Positions 12,337 through 23,380 of a stretch of 64,000 nt of DNA are shown piece by piece (within the stretch, counting starts at the first letter, position 1; the number at the start of each line of letters is the position of its first letter). The notes beneath the pieces were generated by a model. The model saw nothing but the letters and a program-made list of their open reading frames with translations, had not been told where the DNA came from and ran no database searches. Origin of the DNA: Tubulanus polymorphus (Eukaryota; Nemertea; Palaeonemertea; Tubulaniformes; Tubulanidae); the NCBI RefSeq assembly GCF_964204645.1, contig NC_134034.1, positions 5,389,414 through 5,453,413 on the forward strand. The letters run 5' to 3'. A program made the translations under genes and the position numbers.

Positions 12337-12956
12337 CACAGGCACTTGAATATGGGCTTTGATAATGGATAAATATTCAATAATTCACCAGCGATACTTT
12401 GTTCCTACTTCGATAATACGCCATGTTTTATAATATTTTACCCATGATGCAACGCGCGCCCATCGTTTAACTATACTATACAGAAAGGCTGGAAACGATC
12501 CTATCTCCGTAATACTTAAATCTACCCGCAATTATCGGGACAGCCGAACACTGCCAATGATTGCCGAAGTACGTCCTTAGTGTCAATTTTAATCCTGAAA
12601 TAAAAGGAGCGCCCATAATTTCAATTGGAACCATTTGACACTGTTTTAGCTCCATTAAAGATTTTAACTGGCCAAAAAATTGATTTTTTTGAAAATTTGC
12701 GATGCCTCATCGGGATTGCTGTGACGTCATCTGTCCCGATATTTGCTGGTAGATTTAAGCATTACGGAGATAGGAGCGTTTCCAGCCTTTCTGTATAATA
12801 AAGGTAGACGAGGGGAGCGCATTGGATCATGGGTTAAACAGTTGCATCATGGATAATTAAGATGGCAACCCCGTTGGTGTTTTTATAGTAGATTACAATA
12901 AATTGTATCATTTTTTACACACCAACAAAGTCAAAGCCCATATTCAAGTGCCTGTG
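12337..12956. mobile_element. hAT-type foldback element (CACAGGCACTTG ends)
   Basis: The 620-bp element starts CACAGGCACTTGAATATGGG and ends with the reverse complement. Nearly the whole length folds back: GCTGGAAACGATCCTATCTC near 12490 pairs with a segment near 12780. The flanks carry a GATTAGG duplication (12330-12336 and 12957-12963). X copies near 45795 and 47275 supply the unfilled site (GATTAGGTAAC in one orientation). A short CAGG-type terminus with a 7-8-bp duplication fits the hAT superfamily. No transposase is encoded. Confidence 0.75.
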
Positions 12957-12963
12957 GATTAGG

Positions 12964-13166
12964 TAACCAATCTCATTGCTAAGGCGATTTTCAAATTATT
13001 TGACCGAATGCTTCTTCCGGAACATCCACCAAGAAGTCTCAAACTGGACATACTCTGACGTCATTTTTTTCAGACTTTGTCAGCTAGTCAGATTTGGTTA
13101 AAAAGACACTTTGTAGTAGGCTATCACATTTACGCGTTTATCAAAGGGACATCCTCCGGGGCGGCT
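12964..13166. other. short spacer between two foldback elements
   Basis: No gene, tandem repeat or structured element was recognised here. Confidence 0.4.
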
Positions 13167-13174
13167 CCTCCGGC

Positions 13175-14329
13175 CACAGGGGCTCGTCACGATAGCTGGG
13201 GGTCCAAAATCAAAGATTTACCCAGTATCCTAGGTACCACCTATAAAAAAAGAAAAGGGAGCTAACATTTTGACATACAAGAATTGACCTTCTCATTTCA
13301 ACCCCTCATAACTTCGTAACCGATCGACCGATTTACACGAAATTAGATTCGTTTCATTCCCAAGAGGTGACTTTTTCGTTTGAGACCTTCCCCGATGAAA
13401 TCGGACCGGAGACGCCCGAGAAATCACGACTCAAATCCGAAAAAATGAGTCAAAATAGCCAAAGCCGGAATTACTAGGATGTCTCGGAGCAGTCGATTCC
13501 CGACGAGAAACGATGAGTTGACGCGGTTCCCGGGGATTAATCTTCACATATCATACATCGCTGGAAAGCTTATGAACTGACCTTATTGAAAGACGCGTTT
13601 ATTTGATAATCCGTTCCGATACCCGCGACTGGCGAGCTGATAATCCAGATTGATGCGATAAATACGATTTCCAAGTGTATTCCGGCCGCCATTAACTGCG
13701 TGACGTCATGAGAAATCCGAGCATGCAACGCTAGATAATTAACATATTCAGTCGACCAATCACGTATCGCGAATTTATCAGGCCTCAGAGCCCGTGACGT
13801 CACACCCTCAATGGCGGTTCAGTGACGCTTAAAGTGCGTATTTATCGGTTCGGTGCGTATTATCACCTCGCTTGTCGCCGGTTTCGGAACGGATTATCAA
13901 ATAAACGCATTTTTCAATAAGGTCACTTAATAAGCTTTCCAGCGATGTATGATATGTGGCGATTAACGTCCGGGAACCGCGTCAAATCATCGTTTTTCGT
14001 CGGAAATCGAGCACTTCAAGCCGTCCTAGTAATTCCGGCTTTGGATATTTTGACCCGTTTTTTCGGATTTGAGTCGTGATTTCTCGGGCGTCTCCGGTCC
14101 GATTTCATCGGGGAAGGTCTCAAACGAAAAAGTCATCTCTTGGGAATGAAACGAATCTAATTTCGTGTAAATCGGTCGATCGGTTACGAAGTTATGTGGG
14201 GTTGAAATGAGAAGGTCAATTCTTGTATGTCAAAATGTTAGCTCCCTTTTCTTTTTTTATAGGTGGTACCTAGGATACTGGGTCAAATCTTTGATTTTGG
14301 ACCCCCAGCTATCGTGACGAGCCCCTGTG
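13175..14329. mobile_element. hAT-type foldback element with perfect 8-bp duplication
   Basis: The 1155-bp element starts CACAGGGGCTCGTCACGATA and ends with the inverted sequence. The arms 13175-13620 and 13885-14329 pair almost throughout. It is flanked by a perfect direct repeat CCTCCGGC (13167-13174 and 14330-14337), the 8-bp target duplication typical of hAT. The spacer (13620-13885) has no recognisable coding content. It shares its terminus CACAGGGGCTCGT with the element at 42406-43954. Confidence 0.85.
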
Positions 14330-14729
14330 CCTCCGGCGCCCGTCTTAGAGCCATTGGCATCTGGCAAAATAGCGTTTACTAAAAATAATGCCGCATTCCC
14401 ATCGGCAAAGTACCACTTCCTTTTAAATACGCAGAGCAGGACTGAATCATTAAGGCGACTGCAAATGACTTTAAATTACCACTGAATCTTATTCTTACCA
14501 TAATTGTTGTTGTATTTAGTGAAGAAGTGATCGCAAACGTACAGGACACACACCGGCAGCTCGGCTCGTCAGATTACTAAAGATCAAGGGTTAGTTTACC
14601 TCCACCGTCGGTCAGTCTGGCGATGACGTCACTTGCATTTTACCAAAACAGACAGGCCTCTATTGACTTGAATGTAGCACGAAGTTTCGTTACTCCATGT
14701 GCGACACACGCCGGTAGACTGGTCGCCTG

Positions 14730-14880
14730 TCCAATTCAATTCAATATATTTATTTGCAAAGAATGTACAATATGTAAACATGGTGCTATTCTGTCTACCA
14801 GCCATCTTCACCCGTCAAGGGATTCGAACCCACTACGCTAAAGCTGTTCCCCGAACCCCATGACCTCACGAGTCGTTGGA
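14730..14880 (-). repeat. tRNA-derived SINE-like element
   Basis: On the minus strand a B-box-like GGGTTCGAATCCC (14815-14827) lies downstream of GCTTTAGCGTAGTG. The minus-strand tail near 14730-14760 reads AATATATTGAATTGAATTGG. A pol III head plus a TTGAA-type tail is a usual SINE plan. Related copies lie near 34770-34835 and 47870-47960. Confidence 0.5.
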
Positions 14881-15435
14881 GTCGTTACTAGCCGACCAGA
14901 ATCCGGTCGTACCAATCACAGCGCTTGTAACAAACCGACAGTAGACTTCTGTTGGTTTTCCCGTTAAATGGACCAATCAGCGAACGTTTTACCGAACAAG
15001 GAAGTATTTCGCAAATCGAATTATGACGTCATGCGCAACAGCGCCAGTAATGAAATCACGCTTCGTGAGGCCAGGGGGCTGGTGGAAGCGAGTTCGGGAG
15101 TAATACTGGACCCCTGGCAAGCGAGGATGCCTACCAGCCTACCTGCATTCGCGGTCAGAAAAGTCTAACTAAAGGTAGACTGGTCGCCTGTCCAATTCTG
15201 CGCCACCTGAGCTCAGAGGCGCTTTTACGAAACTGAATCTTTGTAAATCGATTTATGTTTCACGTTTACGGCACACGGTTTAGTGAATTCGATTTGGTAA
15301 ATCAACGCGTTTGTGGAAACGGTTTAGTAAATTAATAAAGAGGCGTTTTTACGAGCATCCGATTTTTGCGATCGATCGTAGGAACGCATTTACGAGCACC
15401 GATTTTTGCGATCGATTTCACGATCGGCGTTGTGT
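14881..15435. repeat. dispersed repeat also found at 34470-34840 and near 47960
   Basis: 14885-15130 (CCGACCAGAATCCGGTCGTA, CCAATCAGCGAACGTTTTAC, GAGGCCAGGGGGCTGGTGGA, GACCCCTGGCAAGCGA) recurs in inverted orientation within HSP60 intron 2. Short ORFs across it (14968-15168 here, 34322-34759 there) read the same repeat and are not genes. 15180-15435 has repeated GATTTTTGCGATCGAT motifs. Confidence 0.55.
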
Positions 15436-15756
15436 CAAACAAACACAGTACAATTGTTGCGTTTATTAACGGACTCATTGGATTGAACTTCAAAACAAAA
15501 CTTACGATATTTAGGTGGGTTGTTATCCAATAGGCCTACGACCAATCTGTCCGGATGTTAGGCCTACATAGGCTAGTAGCTTCTACTAGGTTAAGCGTTC
15601 GCTGTGGGAGAAAGGAGATCGTTCGCTGTGTCGCTTGAAGTGTTTATCGAGTACGCGACCTTAAGGCTTTAGTATGGTGGCTGATAAGGGCCATGCGTAA
15701 AAAAAACACGTATATGCAAATGAGGGCGACATTATGACAAAACGACAAAACTAAAA

Positions 15757-16647
15757 TAACGCGACAAATCAATAATTTTGGTTTTGTCGCCCGCGACAAT
15801 TCATTATTTTGGTTTTATCGCCCGCGACAATTCATTATTTTGGTTTTATCGCCCGCGACAATTCATTAATTTGGTTTTGTCACCCGCGACAAAACAATAT
15901 TTTGGTTTTGTCGCCCGCGACAATTCAATATTTTGGTTTTATCGCCCGCGACAATTCATTATTTTGGTTTTATCGCCCGCGACAATTCATTAGTTTGGTT
16001 TTATCACTCGCGACAAAACAATATTTTGGTTTTGTCGCCCACGACAATTCAATAGTTTGGTTTTATCGCCCGCGACAATTCATTATTTTGGTTTTATCGC
16101 CCGCGACAATTCATTATTTTGGTTTTGTCGCACGCGAAAATAGCGACAATTCAAGATTTTGGTTTTATCGCCCGCGACAATTCATTTTTTGGATTCGTCG
16201 CCCACGACAATTCTATATTTTGGTCTTATCGCCCGCGACAATTCATTATTTTGGTTTTATCGCCTGCGACAATTTTTTTTTCTTTTTGTCGCGGTTTTAT
16301 CGCCTGCGACACTTCAATATTTTGGTTTTATCGCCTGCGACAATTCATTATTTTGGTTTTATCGCCCGCGACAATTCATTAGTTTGGTTTTGTCGCCCGC
16401 GACAATTGAATATTTTGGTTTTGTCGCCCGCGACAATTCATTAGTTTGGTTTTGTTGCCCGCGACAATTGAATATTTTGGTTTTGTCGCCCGTGACAATT
16501 CATTACTTTGGTTTTATCGCCCGCGACAATTCATTTTTTTGGTTTTGTCGCCCGCGACAATTCAATATTTTGGTTTTATCGCCAGCGACAATTGATTATT
16601 TTGGTTTTATCGCCCGCGACAATTAATTTTTTTGGTTTTGTCGCCTA
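15757..16647. repeat. 31-bp minisatellite, right array (~28 units)
   Basis: Same unit as 7229-8878, inverted (GACAATTCATTATTTTGGTT then TTATCGCCCGC). Overlapping ORFs on the plus strand (15778-16626) are artefacts of a stop-free 31-bp unit. The array is about half the size of the left one, so the arms have changed length independently. Confidence 0.9.
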
Positions 16648-17056
16648 TATTATTAGCTTTTGAATAATTAGGCCAATTAATAACGTAATAAAGATTTATG
16701 CTTTCGCCTATTTTGAAGTCGATTAATCTGATATAGTACGGAAGCGATAAAGGGCCTCGAGTTGTCGCGTTCAAACTCGACAAGTCGCCATATTTATGTC
16801 GATATATTGCGATATATCGTGTCAAGTCCACATGAATATGTCTACAAATCGTGACGTTTTCACGACAAATTTCGCTTATTTCCTCATTTTCCACGGGACA
16901 AGCCGTCATTTGAAGACATGTCTAAATGTAAGATGAGGACGCCAGTAATATGACGACTGAGTTTCAAGTCGTCATGAATATGTCGACTTGTCGCGAGGAA
17001 AATGGTTGAGAAAACGAAATATGTCGTCAAAACGTCACGATATATCGACATATTCA

Positions 17057-17092
17057 TGTCGACTTGACGCGATATATCGCGTCAAGTCGACA
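17057..17092. repeat. perfect 36-bp palindrome
   Basis: The left half is TGTCGACTTGACGCGATA and the right half is its exact reverse complement, centred on GATATATC. It sits in a block full of shorter CGATATATCG and TCGACATATTCATGTCGA palindromes. The corresponding left-arm site near 6800-6830 is imperfect. Confidence 0.9.
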
Positions 17093-18089
17093 ATAATATG
17101 GCGACTTGTCGAGTTGGAACGCGTCATCTCGAGGCCCCTTATCGCTTCCGGAGATATAGTGTCGAATATTAAGGTCATTTTGGCAGATTCCTTTTTTTTA
17201 AAAGTGATATTAAAGCGATCATTCAAGTGATCCTACTTAATGAAAGATCTACGGAAGCGATAAAGGGCCGCGAGTTGTTGCGTTCCAACTCGACAAGTCG
17301 CCATATTTATGTCGATATATCGCATCAATTCGACATGAATATGTCGACATATCGTGACGTTTTGACGACTTGAAACTCAGTCCTCATCTTTCAGCAACGC
17401 CAGTCACATGGAGTCGTACGTGTTCTACTTTCTGCGACGCGACACGACTGTCACAACCAACCGACGCGCTCTTGCGACTGGCAGAAACTAGTCGCACACA
17501 ATCGTATTGCAAGCGACTTGCATCGAAACTTGCGATGCAACGCGAGGATCGCATCGTGTCACAAGAACAACCTACGTCTGGCTTTAAGTTACTGCAGAGC
17601 ACCAGAAATATCTTTTTTTTTCGTTCAAAAGTCCTTTCGCTTGAAAATTCGTTCGTCGGAACAAAATTTATTTCGTTCGAACCAATAATATTCTATACAA
17701 TTGAACCAATTTGAAAAAATCGTTAGAACAAAGTTGAACAAACTTTTTTTTGTCCAAACGAAAGGTTTTTCGTTCGAACAATCATTCAATTGAGCAGAAT
17801 GGTTTTAATTTGAACAGAATTTTCTTGTCAGAACATTAAGTTTTTCGTTCGAACAAGTATATTGAAAAAAGTTTTTTCTCCGAACCGAAAGTATTAAGTA
17901 TTTCAGAACGATAACCACACTCAAACGTGGTGAACGGATAATAAGATAAAATCCCACTATTTACAGATTAAAAGAATTTAAAAACAAGAATTTATTTATT
18001 AAATCTAAAATATTTAAAAGACACGACGTCTTTTTAAATCACGACCAGTTTCTCCAAAGTAAATTTTATCAAACCTTTTTTTTAAACCT

Positions 18090-18431
18090 TTGGACTGCGG
18101 AGTTTACAAAATTCCTTGTTTTGGCTGTGATAGAATTTACTTTGGAGAAACTGGTCGTGATTTAAAAACTCGAATTTCGGAACACAAACAGGATATAATA
18201 AATCAAAAACCGGCTAGTGGCGTAGCCAATCACGTTTGGAACACTGGTCATCGTTTTAATTTTGATAAAGCCGAAATTATTTATACTTCGAGCAATTACA
18301 CTAAACGCCACATAGTTGAGTCTGCCCTAATTACTCGTCACTCAGATATTAGTACCAATTTAAATAATGGCTTTTCTCCGCATAATTCCCTTCTTTCTAA
18401 GTATATTACGTCATGCCTTACCAAACACTAA
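18090..18431 (+). CDS. GIY-YIG endonuclease domain of a Penelope-like element (truncated)
   Basis: 113 residues. The opening GVYKIPCFGCDRIYFGETGR is the GIY-YIG-type motif with the CxxC of Penelope endonucleases (GVYxIxCxxCxxxYxGETxR). It is followed by DLKTRISEHKQD, SGVANHVWNTGH and a central acidic residue in IVESALI. In an intact element this domain is the C-terminal end of a ~700-900-residue protein, after the reverse transcriptase. Here only the tail is left. The listed ATG is arbitrary, since the domain reads in from upstream sequence replaced by an inverted repeat. The sequence shows no internal stop, so the insertion is fairly young. By itself it is very unlikely to transpose. Confidence 0.85.
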   Translation: MDCGVYKIPCFGCDRIYFGETGRDLKTRISEHKQDIINQKPASGVANHVWNTGHRFNFDKAEIIYTSSNYTKRHIVESALITRHSDISTNLNNGFSPHNSLLSKYITSCLTKH

Positions 18432-18510
18432 TTATTTACTCACTCACCAATTTACTCAATTAACCTGTCCTCCTCTGTATATATACCCCTGTTTTAAGTC
18501 TATTTCTCAC

Positions 18511-18550
18511 ACCTGACGATGATCTCTAGGGTGAGATCGAAACGTCGTGT
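18511..18550 (+). ncRNA. hammerhead ribozyme motif of a Penelope-like element
   Basis: The conserved core CTGACGA (18513-18519) is followed by stem II GATCTC (18521-18526) / GAGATC (18533-18538) with loop TAGGGT, then GAAAC (18539-18543). This is the minimal hammerhead arrangement (CUGANGA, stem II, GAAA) known from the terminal repeats of Penelope-like elements. Self-cleavage is not shown by sequence alone. Confidence 0.75.
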
Positions 18551-18924
18551 CTTTTAAATATTTTAGATTTAATAAATAAATTCTTGTTTTTAAATTCTTT
18601 TAATCTGTAAATAGTGGGATTTTATCTTATTAAGTATTTCGTTCAATCGAACAGAATTGTTTTCATTCAAACATTCGTTCGAAAAAAATTTTTTTCGCTC
18701 AACCAAATTTTTTTTCATTTCAACAATAACATAGCTTTTTATTCGAACACATTTTTTGTCAGAATGAAGAAAATTTTTGGTTCAAGCAAAAAGCGTATTG
18801 TTCGATCAAACAGAATTATTTTCATTCGAACAAGATTTTCTTGTTGGAACATTAAGTTTTTTGGTCGAACAGCGTGTTAAGGTCGATTTGGAAATTTACT
18901 CGGTCTGGTATATGTTGGATTACT

Positions 18925-19175
18925 GTGTATGCCATTTGTCAGGACAATAAACAGAAGACAACTTAGGATACTACCTTGCGTGACTCCACTAGTTTGACCG
19001 ACTTATTCCAAGATGAGGCGTTCCGTTGATTTCAGCTACAAGTTTTCGTTCAGAGATAACTGCTGAGCCATTTGGGCGACCTATCATTGAAACTGTTTCC
19101 TAATAGCCTGTTTAGTAATGGCTGATGTTGTGCCTTATCAAATGCTTCGTCAAAATCCACCGTTGAACAGGATTC
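18925..19175 (-). pseudogene. LINE reverse-transcriptase fragment (inverted copy)
   Basis: Minus-strand reading gives the same VDFDEAFDKAQHQPLLNRL stretch as 6140-6290. It continues further, with SERKLVAEINGTPHLG and then, after a frame change and stops, GVTQGSILSCLLFIV, the conserved RT GxxQGSxLSPLLF-type motif. Multiple frame breaks mark it as dead. It sits at the outer end of the right inverted-repeat arm, directly next to the Polinton fragment. Confidence 0.7.
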
Positions 19176-19205
19176 TAAGACTGTGCAGAAAACCCGTTAT
19201 CGCTG

Positions 19206-22200
19206 CTTTGCAGCTATATTTGTATTTATTATTTTGAGTAAGTATTAATTTTTCTGTAAAAACATGAACTTTCGGTTTTATTTTCTTCTGGTATTCACTT
19301 AAATAACTATCATCTACGGTTAAATGTTCTGGGCAATAAGATAAGTTTCTTGTTTTAAACTTTATATTTTCAGGATATTCTAAATCAACTGCAAAGAAAT
19401 AACCAATTGGTGCTTCATCTTTTAAACTCGCAATTGCGCTTTCCCAATCAGTTTTATCATCATTTTCAACTTCTGTTAATATAAAATTTTTATATGGTTG
19501 AGGTTGCATCATTGCCCAACCATATAAATTATTGGCGTCAATATATAATGATTTATATTCATCATTTGCTTTAAAATATCTATCTCCCATAACACCACTA
19601 ATTCCACCTCTAATTGATTTTTCAAATAATAAAACCATGTCTGGTTCTTTTAATAAATCTAATTCTACATTTGTATATTTTAAACCACATTGCCAGGTTA
19701 AACCAGGACTTGAATAACAATAACAAGGATCAACATTAAAAAGATTTAAATTAACTTCTCTAAATTTTTCAAATATGTCAGCCAATATCATAACATCGGA
19801 TTTTAAATATAAATCAACTAATTCACCATGATTTTTCATCTTAAAATGGTTCCAAATATTTAATGTTCTATTAAACACTTCGTCTTTCACATACTCCTCT
19901 TTTAATTGATCATAAAATTGACCTTTTAATAATTCTGTTACATTAAAATCATTGTGTGTTTTATAAAATGAATATGGAATTGCACCTTTATATCTCAATA
20001 ATTTAAAATCTTGTTCATTTGGATAATAATATCGAGTTATAACAAAATCATTATCAACTAAACTTTTTGATAAATTATCTAATGAACTTGCTAGAAATCT
20101 ATAAGAATCTAAAAATCTAATGCAACCAAATTGTAATGAAATATAATTTTCAGATGTTTTAGCTAATAGTTTAAAATCATATTTTCTTACATTTACACCA
20201 TTCATAGCATAATATTCTTCTATTTCTTGATTAATTGTGCCCAATTTCCTTGATAATTCTTTTATAAATAGATGGGTATCATAGCCTGATAAATTATGAA
20301 ATAATATTGGAACGAAATTTACTTTTTTAGCTTGTAAATTACAATCTTCATGAGCAGCTCCACGATATTTTGAATTTAAATGATCATGATCTCTAACTTT
20401 TTTATCAAATGAATAAAAACGTTTTTCACAATAACAACAATGAGTTGCATAATTAAAATCAATTTCATCTTCTTTTGTCATAACTATTCTTTTATTCTTG
20501 TTTAATAATTTTGCAAAATCACTTTCTAATTCAATCATTTTGTTACAAAAATTATTAACTACATCTTCACCTCTAAAAGAAATATATTGACTTTCATATA
20601 ATTCAGGATAATTTGATTTTATATAAATTCCATAAGCAGCAGCTCTTTGATGAACTTTTTTAATTGTATTTATAATTGGTGGGTCTTGTGTTGTGTCTTC
20701 ATCTAATTCATTTCCTTTATCCATTGATTTTAATAATTGCTTTTTGTTATATATTTCTTTTCTATCTTGATCAGTTAATTCTTTATTCAACGATTCAAAA
20801 TCCCCATAAATTACAAATGGAACAATATTCTTAAATTTATGATCAGTAAATTTCAATTTATAATCTTTTTCTGTTGGCATTATTAATTTACAAAAATCTT
20901 TATTATCACATAATTCTTTATGTTTTAATAATGTATTCTCAGTCATAAATTTAGATAAACATTTTCTACATAGATAAATTTTACGATGATGATCACTTTC
21001 TGTTCTAAAGAATAAATCAATTTGTTTTAACCACATATAATGTTCATTTTCATCTTTTTTATAATATAACAAATCTATAGCATTTTCATCATCATAATAT
21101 TCTGTTAAATATTAAGCTTCCAATGTATAATCTTCAATATTTTCACCTTTTGTCTTTGGTAATTGCATTAATTCAAATACATTTATTTTTAAATTATTAA
21201 CTTTTTCTATTTTAGGAATCATTTTTATAGTTACTGGATATTGATCAATTTTATATAATGTTTCGTATTTCCGATAATCTGTTATTCTACAAACATTTTC
21301 CTGTGTTGGATGTCAGCAACTAATAATTGACCATAGAAAACATTTATTATCTTCATTTTGAACATTTATTACTGCTTTTGTTGTAAATGGTAATTTAATA
21401 TAAGATGATGCTTTAATATCCTTTTCTGTTGTAAAGTTTGAATCATTTTTAAACATTTTATTACTTTTTGATGTTTTATTTCTTTTTGTATTGTAAACAT
21501 TTAAATCTAAATATATAATTTCATTCAATGTTAAGCCAGAACCCTCAAAATATCTTTCTTCAATATGACGTTTAAATTCATTAAATATTTTTTCTACCTT
21601 CTCTTGTATTTGTGTTTTTAAAATTATTTCTTCAGAGTGTGTTTGAATATTATAATCCATTTTTTCTTCTGACTTTATAAAACTTACTTTCCCAGAGATA
21701 CGAATTTTTGGATATTCAACATCTGTTATCAAATCTAGTATTTTTTCAATTATTTCATTAAATGTACTATAATCTTCTATTGTTGTTCCTTTAAAAAATC
21801 TAAATATAATAGCTGCAGGACCAATTTTACTATGTAATGTTTCTAAAATTTCAATTGTATCTTTTATTTCTAGTGAATCAATATAATTTCTAACATTTTC
21901 CATGTAAGGTTTATTTGAAATGGATTTAGTTTTTGAAGTTGGTTTTTTTACTTTTTGAGGTTTATCATCAAAATATCTTTTCCTAAAACATTATTACTCA
22001 AATTTTGGTGGTGTTTTTGTGATTCGAGATGTCTATTATAATTCCTTTTTACTATAAATTCATTACAAACTTCACATTTTATTTCATCCACATTCATATT
22101 TTCTAATCTTTCTTTTCTTTCATTAGAATTTTCTGGAGTTTCAAAATCTATTACAATTTTTATATGATTTGCAGTTTTTTCATGTCGTGTTTTATGAGAT

Positions 22201-22243
22201 GTATCGACGTATTTTTTACAATATGTGCAATAATATTGATTTT
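19206..22243 (-). pseudogene. decayed Polinton DNA polymerase B, 3'-truncated
   Basis: Minus strand. Going 5' to 3': two C2H2-type fingers (about 22240-22020), a linker region (21903-21316), then the recombination-endonuclease-like Cys/His block with VRDHDHLNSKYRGAAHEDC (about 20340-20400). Next come the exonuclease motif FHNLSGYDTHLFIK (about 20270), RFLDSYRFLASSLDNLSKSL (about 20080), CYSSPGLTWQCGLKYT, and palm motif A YIDANNLYGWAMMQPQPY (about 19500-19545). Motifs B and C are gone, because at about 19206 the sequence switches to the inverted-repeat arm. Lesions: a frameshift near 21975, an in-frame TGA at 21313-21315 and an in-frame TAA at 21112-21114. It is a second Polinton, older than the one at 48-64 kb. 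Family: protein-primed type family B polymerase, used by Polintons for self-synthesis. Confidence 0.9.
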
Positions 22244-23380
22244 TTTGACGCCTTATAAAACGTTACCATTATGAAACCTAAACAATGTTAACCATTCAGC
22301 GTCATTTTACAAACGACAACCGTAAATCGATGTGCAAAACGTCACAGGTTTATGTGTACACATACAAGCTATTTGGCAAAATATTATTGATAAAGATGTA
22401 GAATGGCTCCCTGTGATTATATAATGACCTATATTTGAACGTCGAAATGTTACATTGCATTGAATATCATGATAAGACGTATTGTAATAGTAAAGGATGA
22501 TTATATCAGGAGCGGCAGGCATAAATAGAAATGATAAGTAAATCGGATTATTCGGTTAAATGGCGGATGTATTCACGATTTGGAAGTCCGATATAAAAGT
22601 CAGACCCTGACATGGGGATGCTAGTGGAATGACGAAGCTATCTACGATCTGAGTAGGGCCGGCGTGAATTTCATCGGCGGCTACAAGCGGTCTATATAAA
22701 AACGTGTAAACAAATAATTTCAATATTCAAATGTTTTAGAAAATATGTTCGATATTAGGGTATGCAGGTTTCATGAGATTAACAATCTATAATAGCATAG
22801 CTGTCATATACGGCTCCGCGTCCACTGATGGCATGTGTATAAGGTGACAATTCAATTCAATACTTTATTGATCCTCATTACATTGAAATTCCTGGATAAA
22901 ATTCCCAAATTCAATTAAGTTACAAATTTTAGAATAAGAAAATACAAAATACACATGGGTAATTCATACAGAATAACATGAGTAAGTTATTTAAATGACG
23001 ATGTCTACTTCAACCCAGACTCAAGTCTAGGATATCGAGTGACAACCAAACCCAACCGGGACCGGGCCGGCTGGCTACACGATATGCTTGAAGTCATGAT
23101 GAAGCAGACATCAGAAGAGCTCTTTCTTCAACCATGGAGGCAATGAAGTTGCAGACCAGCTTAGAGCAAAAGTGAATCGAAGTCGGTCACAAGTTGACAA
23201 TTTTTTTTTTTAATTAGACCAGTCGAAGTCTGTATCATCTACCCAATCACCAAATCTCATAATTCCCCAAATTTCTTAAAACTTCGATTTCAAATTTGCA
23301 ATTCCACATTAGCTTATCCCAGAAATTCTACATTTTTTCGCAGGCGTCAAATAATTTATTTAAGTTAATTTTCTTGTTTA
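22244..23380. mobile_element. element with TTTGACGCCT ends (copy B, uninterrupted)
   Basis: Starts TTTGACGCCTTATAAAACG within the Polinton fragment and ends at AGGCGTCAAATAATTTA..CTTGTTTA. The whole length matches copy A apart from copy A's internal insertion. CAATTCAATACTTTATTGATC at 22854 resembles a SINE/LINE tail. No ORF of interest is present. It disrupts the Polinton polymerase just upstream of the zinc-finger region. Confidence 0.6.

Larger units (their letters stand above)
17905..18627 (+). mobile_element. 5'-truncated Penelope-like element with inverted ends
   Basis: The insert is flanked by a 13-bp direct repeat TATTAAGTATTTC (17892-17904 and 18628-18640). Its ends are inverted copies of one another: 17938-18030 pairs with 18545-18627 across AAAATCCCACTATTTACAGA and ATTTAAAAGACACGACG. 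A second short inverted pair (18037-18070 with 18132-18168) surrounds the start of the ORF. It encodes a GIY-YIG domain and carries a hammerhead motif, both hallmarks of Penelope-like retroelements. The reverse transcriptase part is missing. Confidence 0.75.
17606..18890. repeat. low-complexity TTCGTTCGAACA-like block, split by a Penelope insertion
   Basis: 17606-17891 and 18641-18890 consist of diverged copies of a motif like TTTTTCGTTCGAACA with A/T runs. The block is absent from the left arm, so it was inserted or expanded after the inverted duplication, or lost from the other side. The ORF at 18614-18880 reads this sequence and is not a gene. Confidence 0.6.
15436..19215. repeat. right arm of the very large inverted repeat
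   Basis: This is the reverse complement of 6084-9217, with its own minisatellite array (15757-16647), CGATATATCG-rich block (16740-17380) and LINE scrap (18925-19175). It is longer than the left arm because of 17606-18890. It ends at about 19215, where the sequence becomes Polinton polymerase. Confidence 0.75.

Noticed and set aside
15778-16626. Plus-strand ORFs with the same repeating peptides
   Set aside because: Same minisatellite in the right inverted arm.
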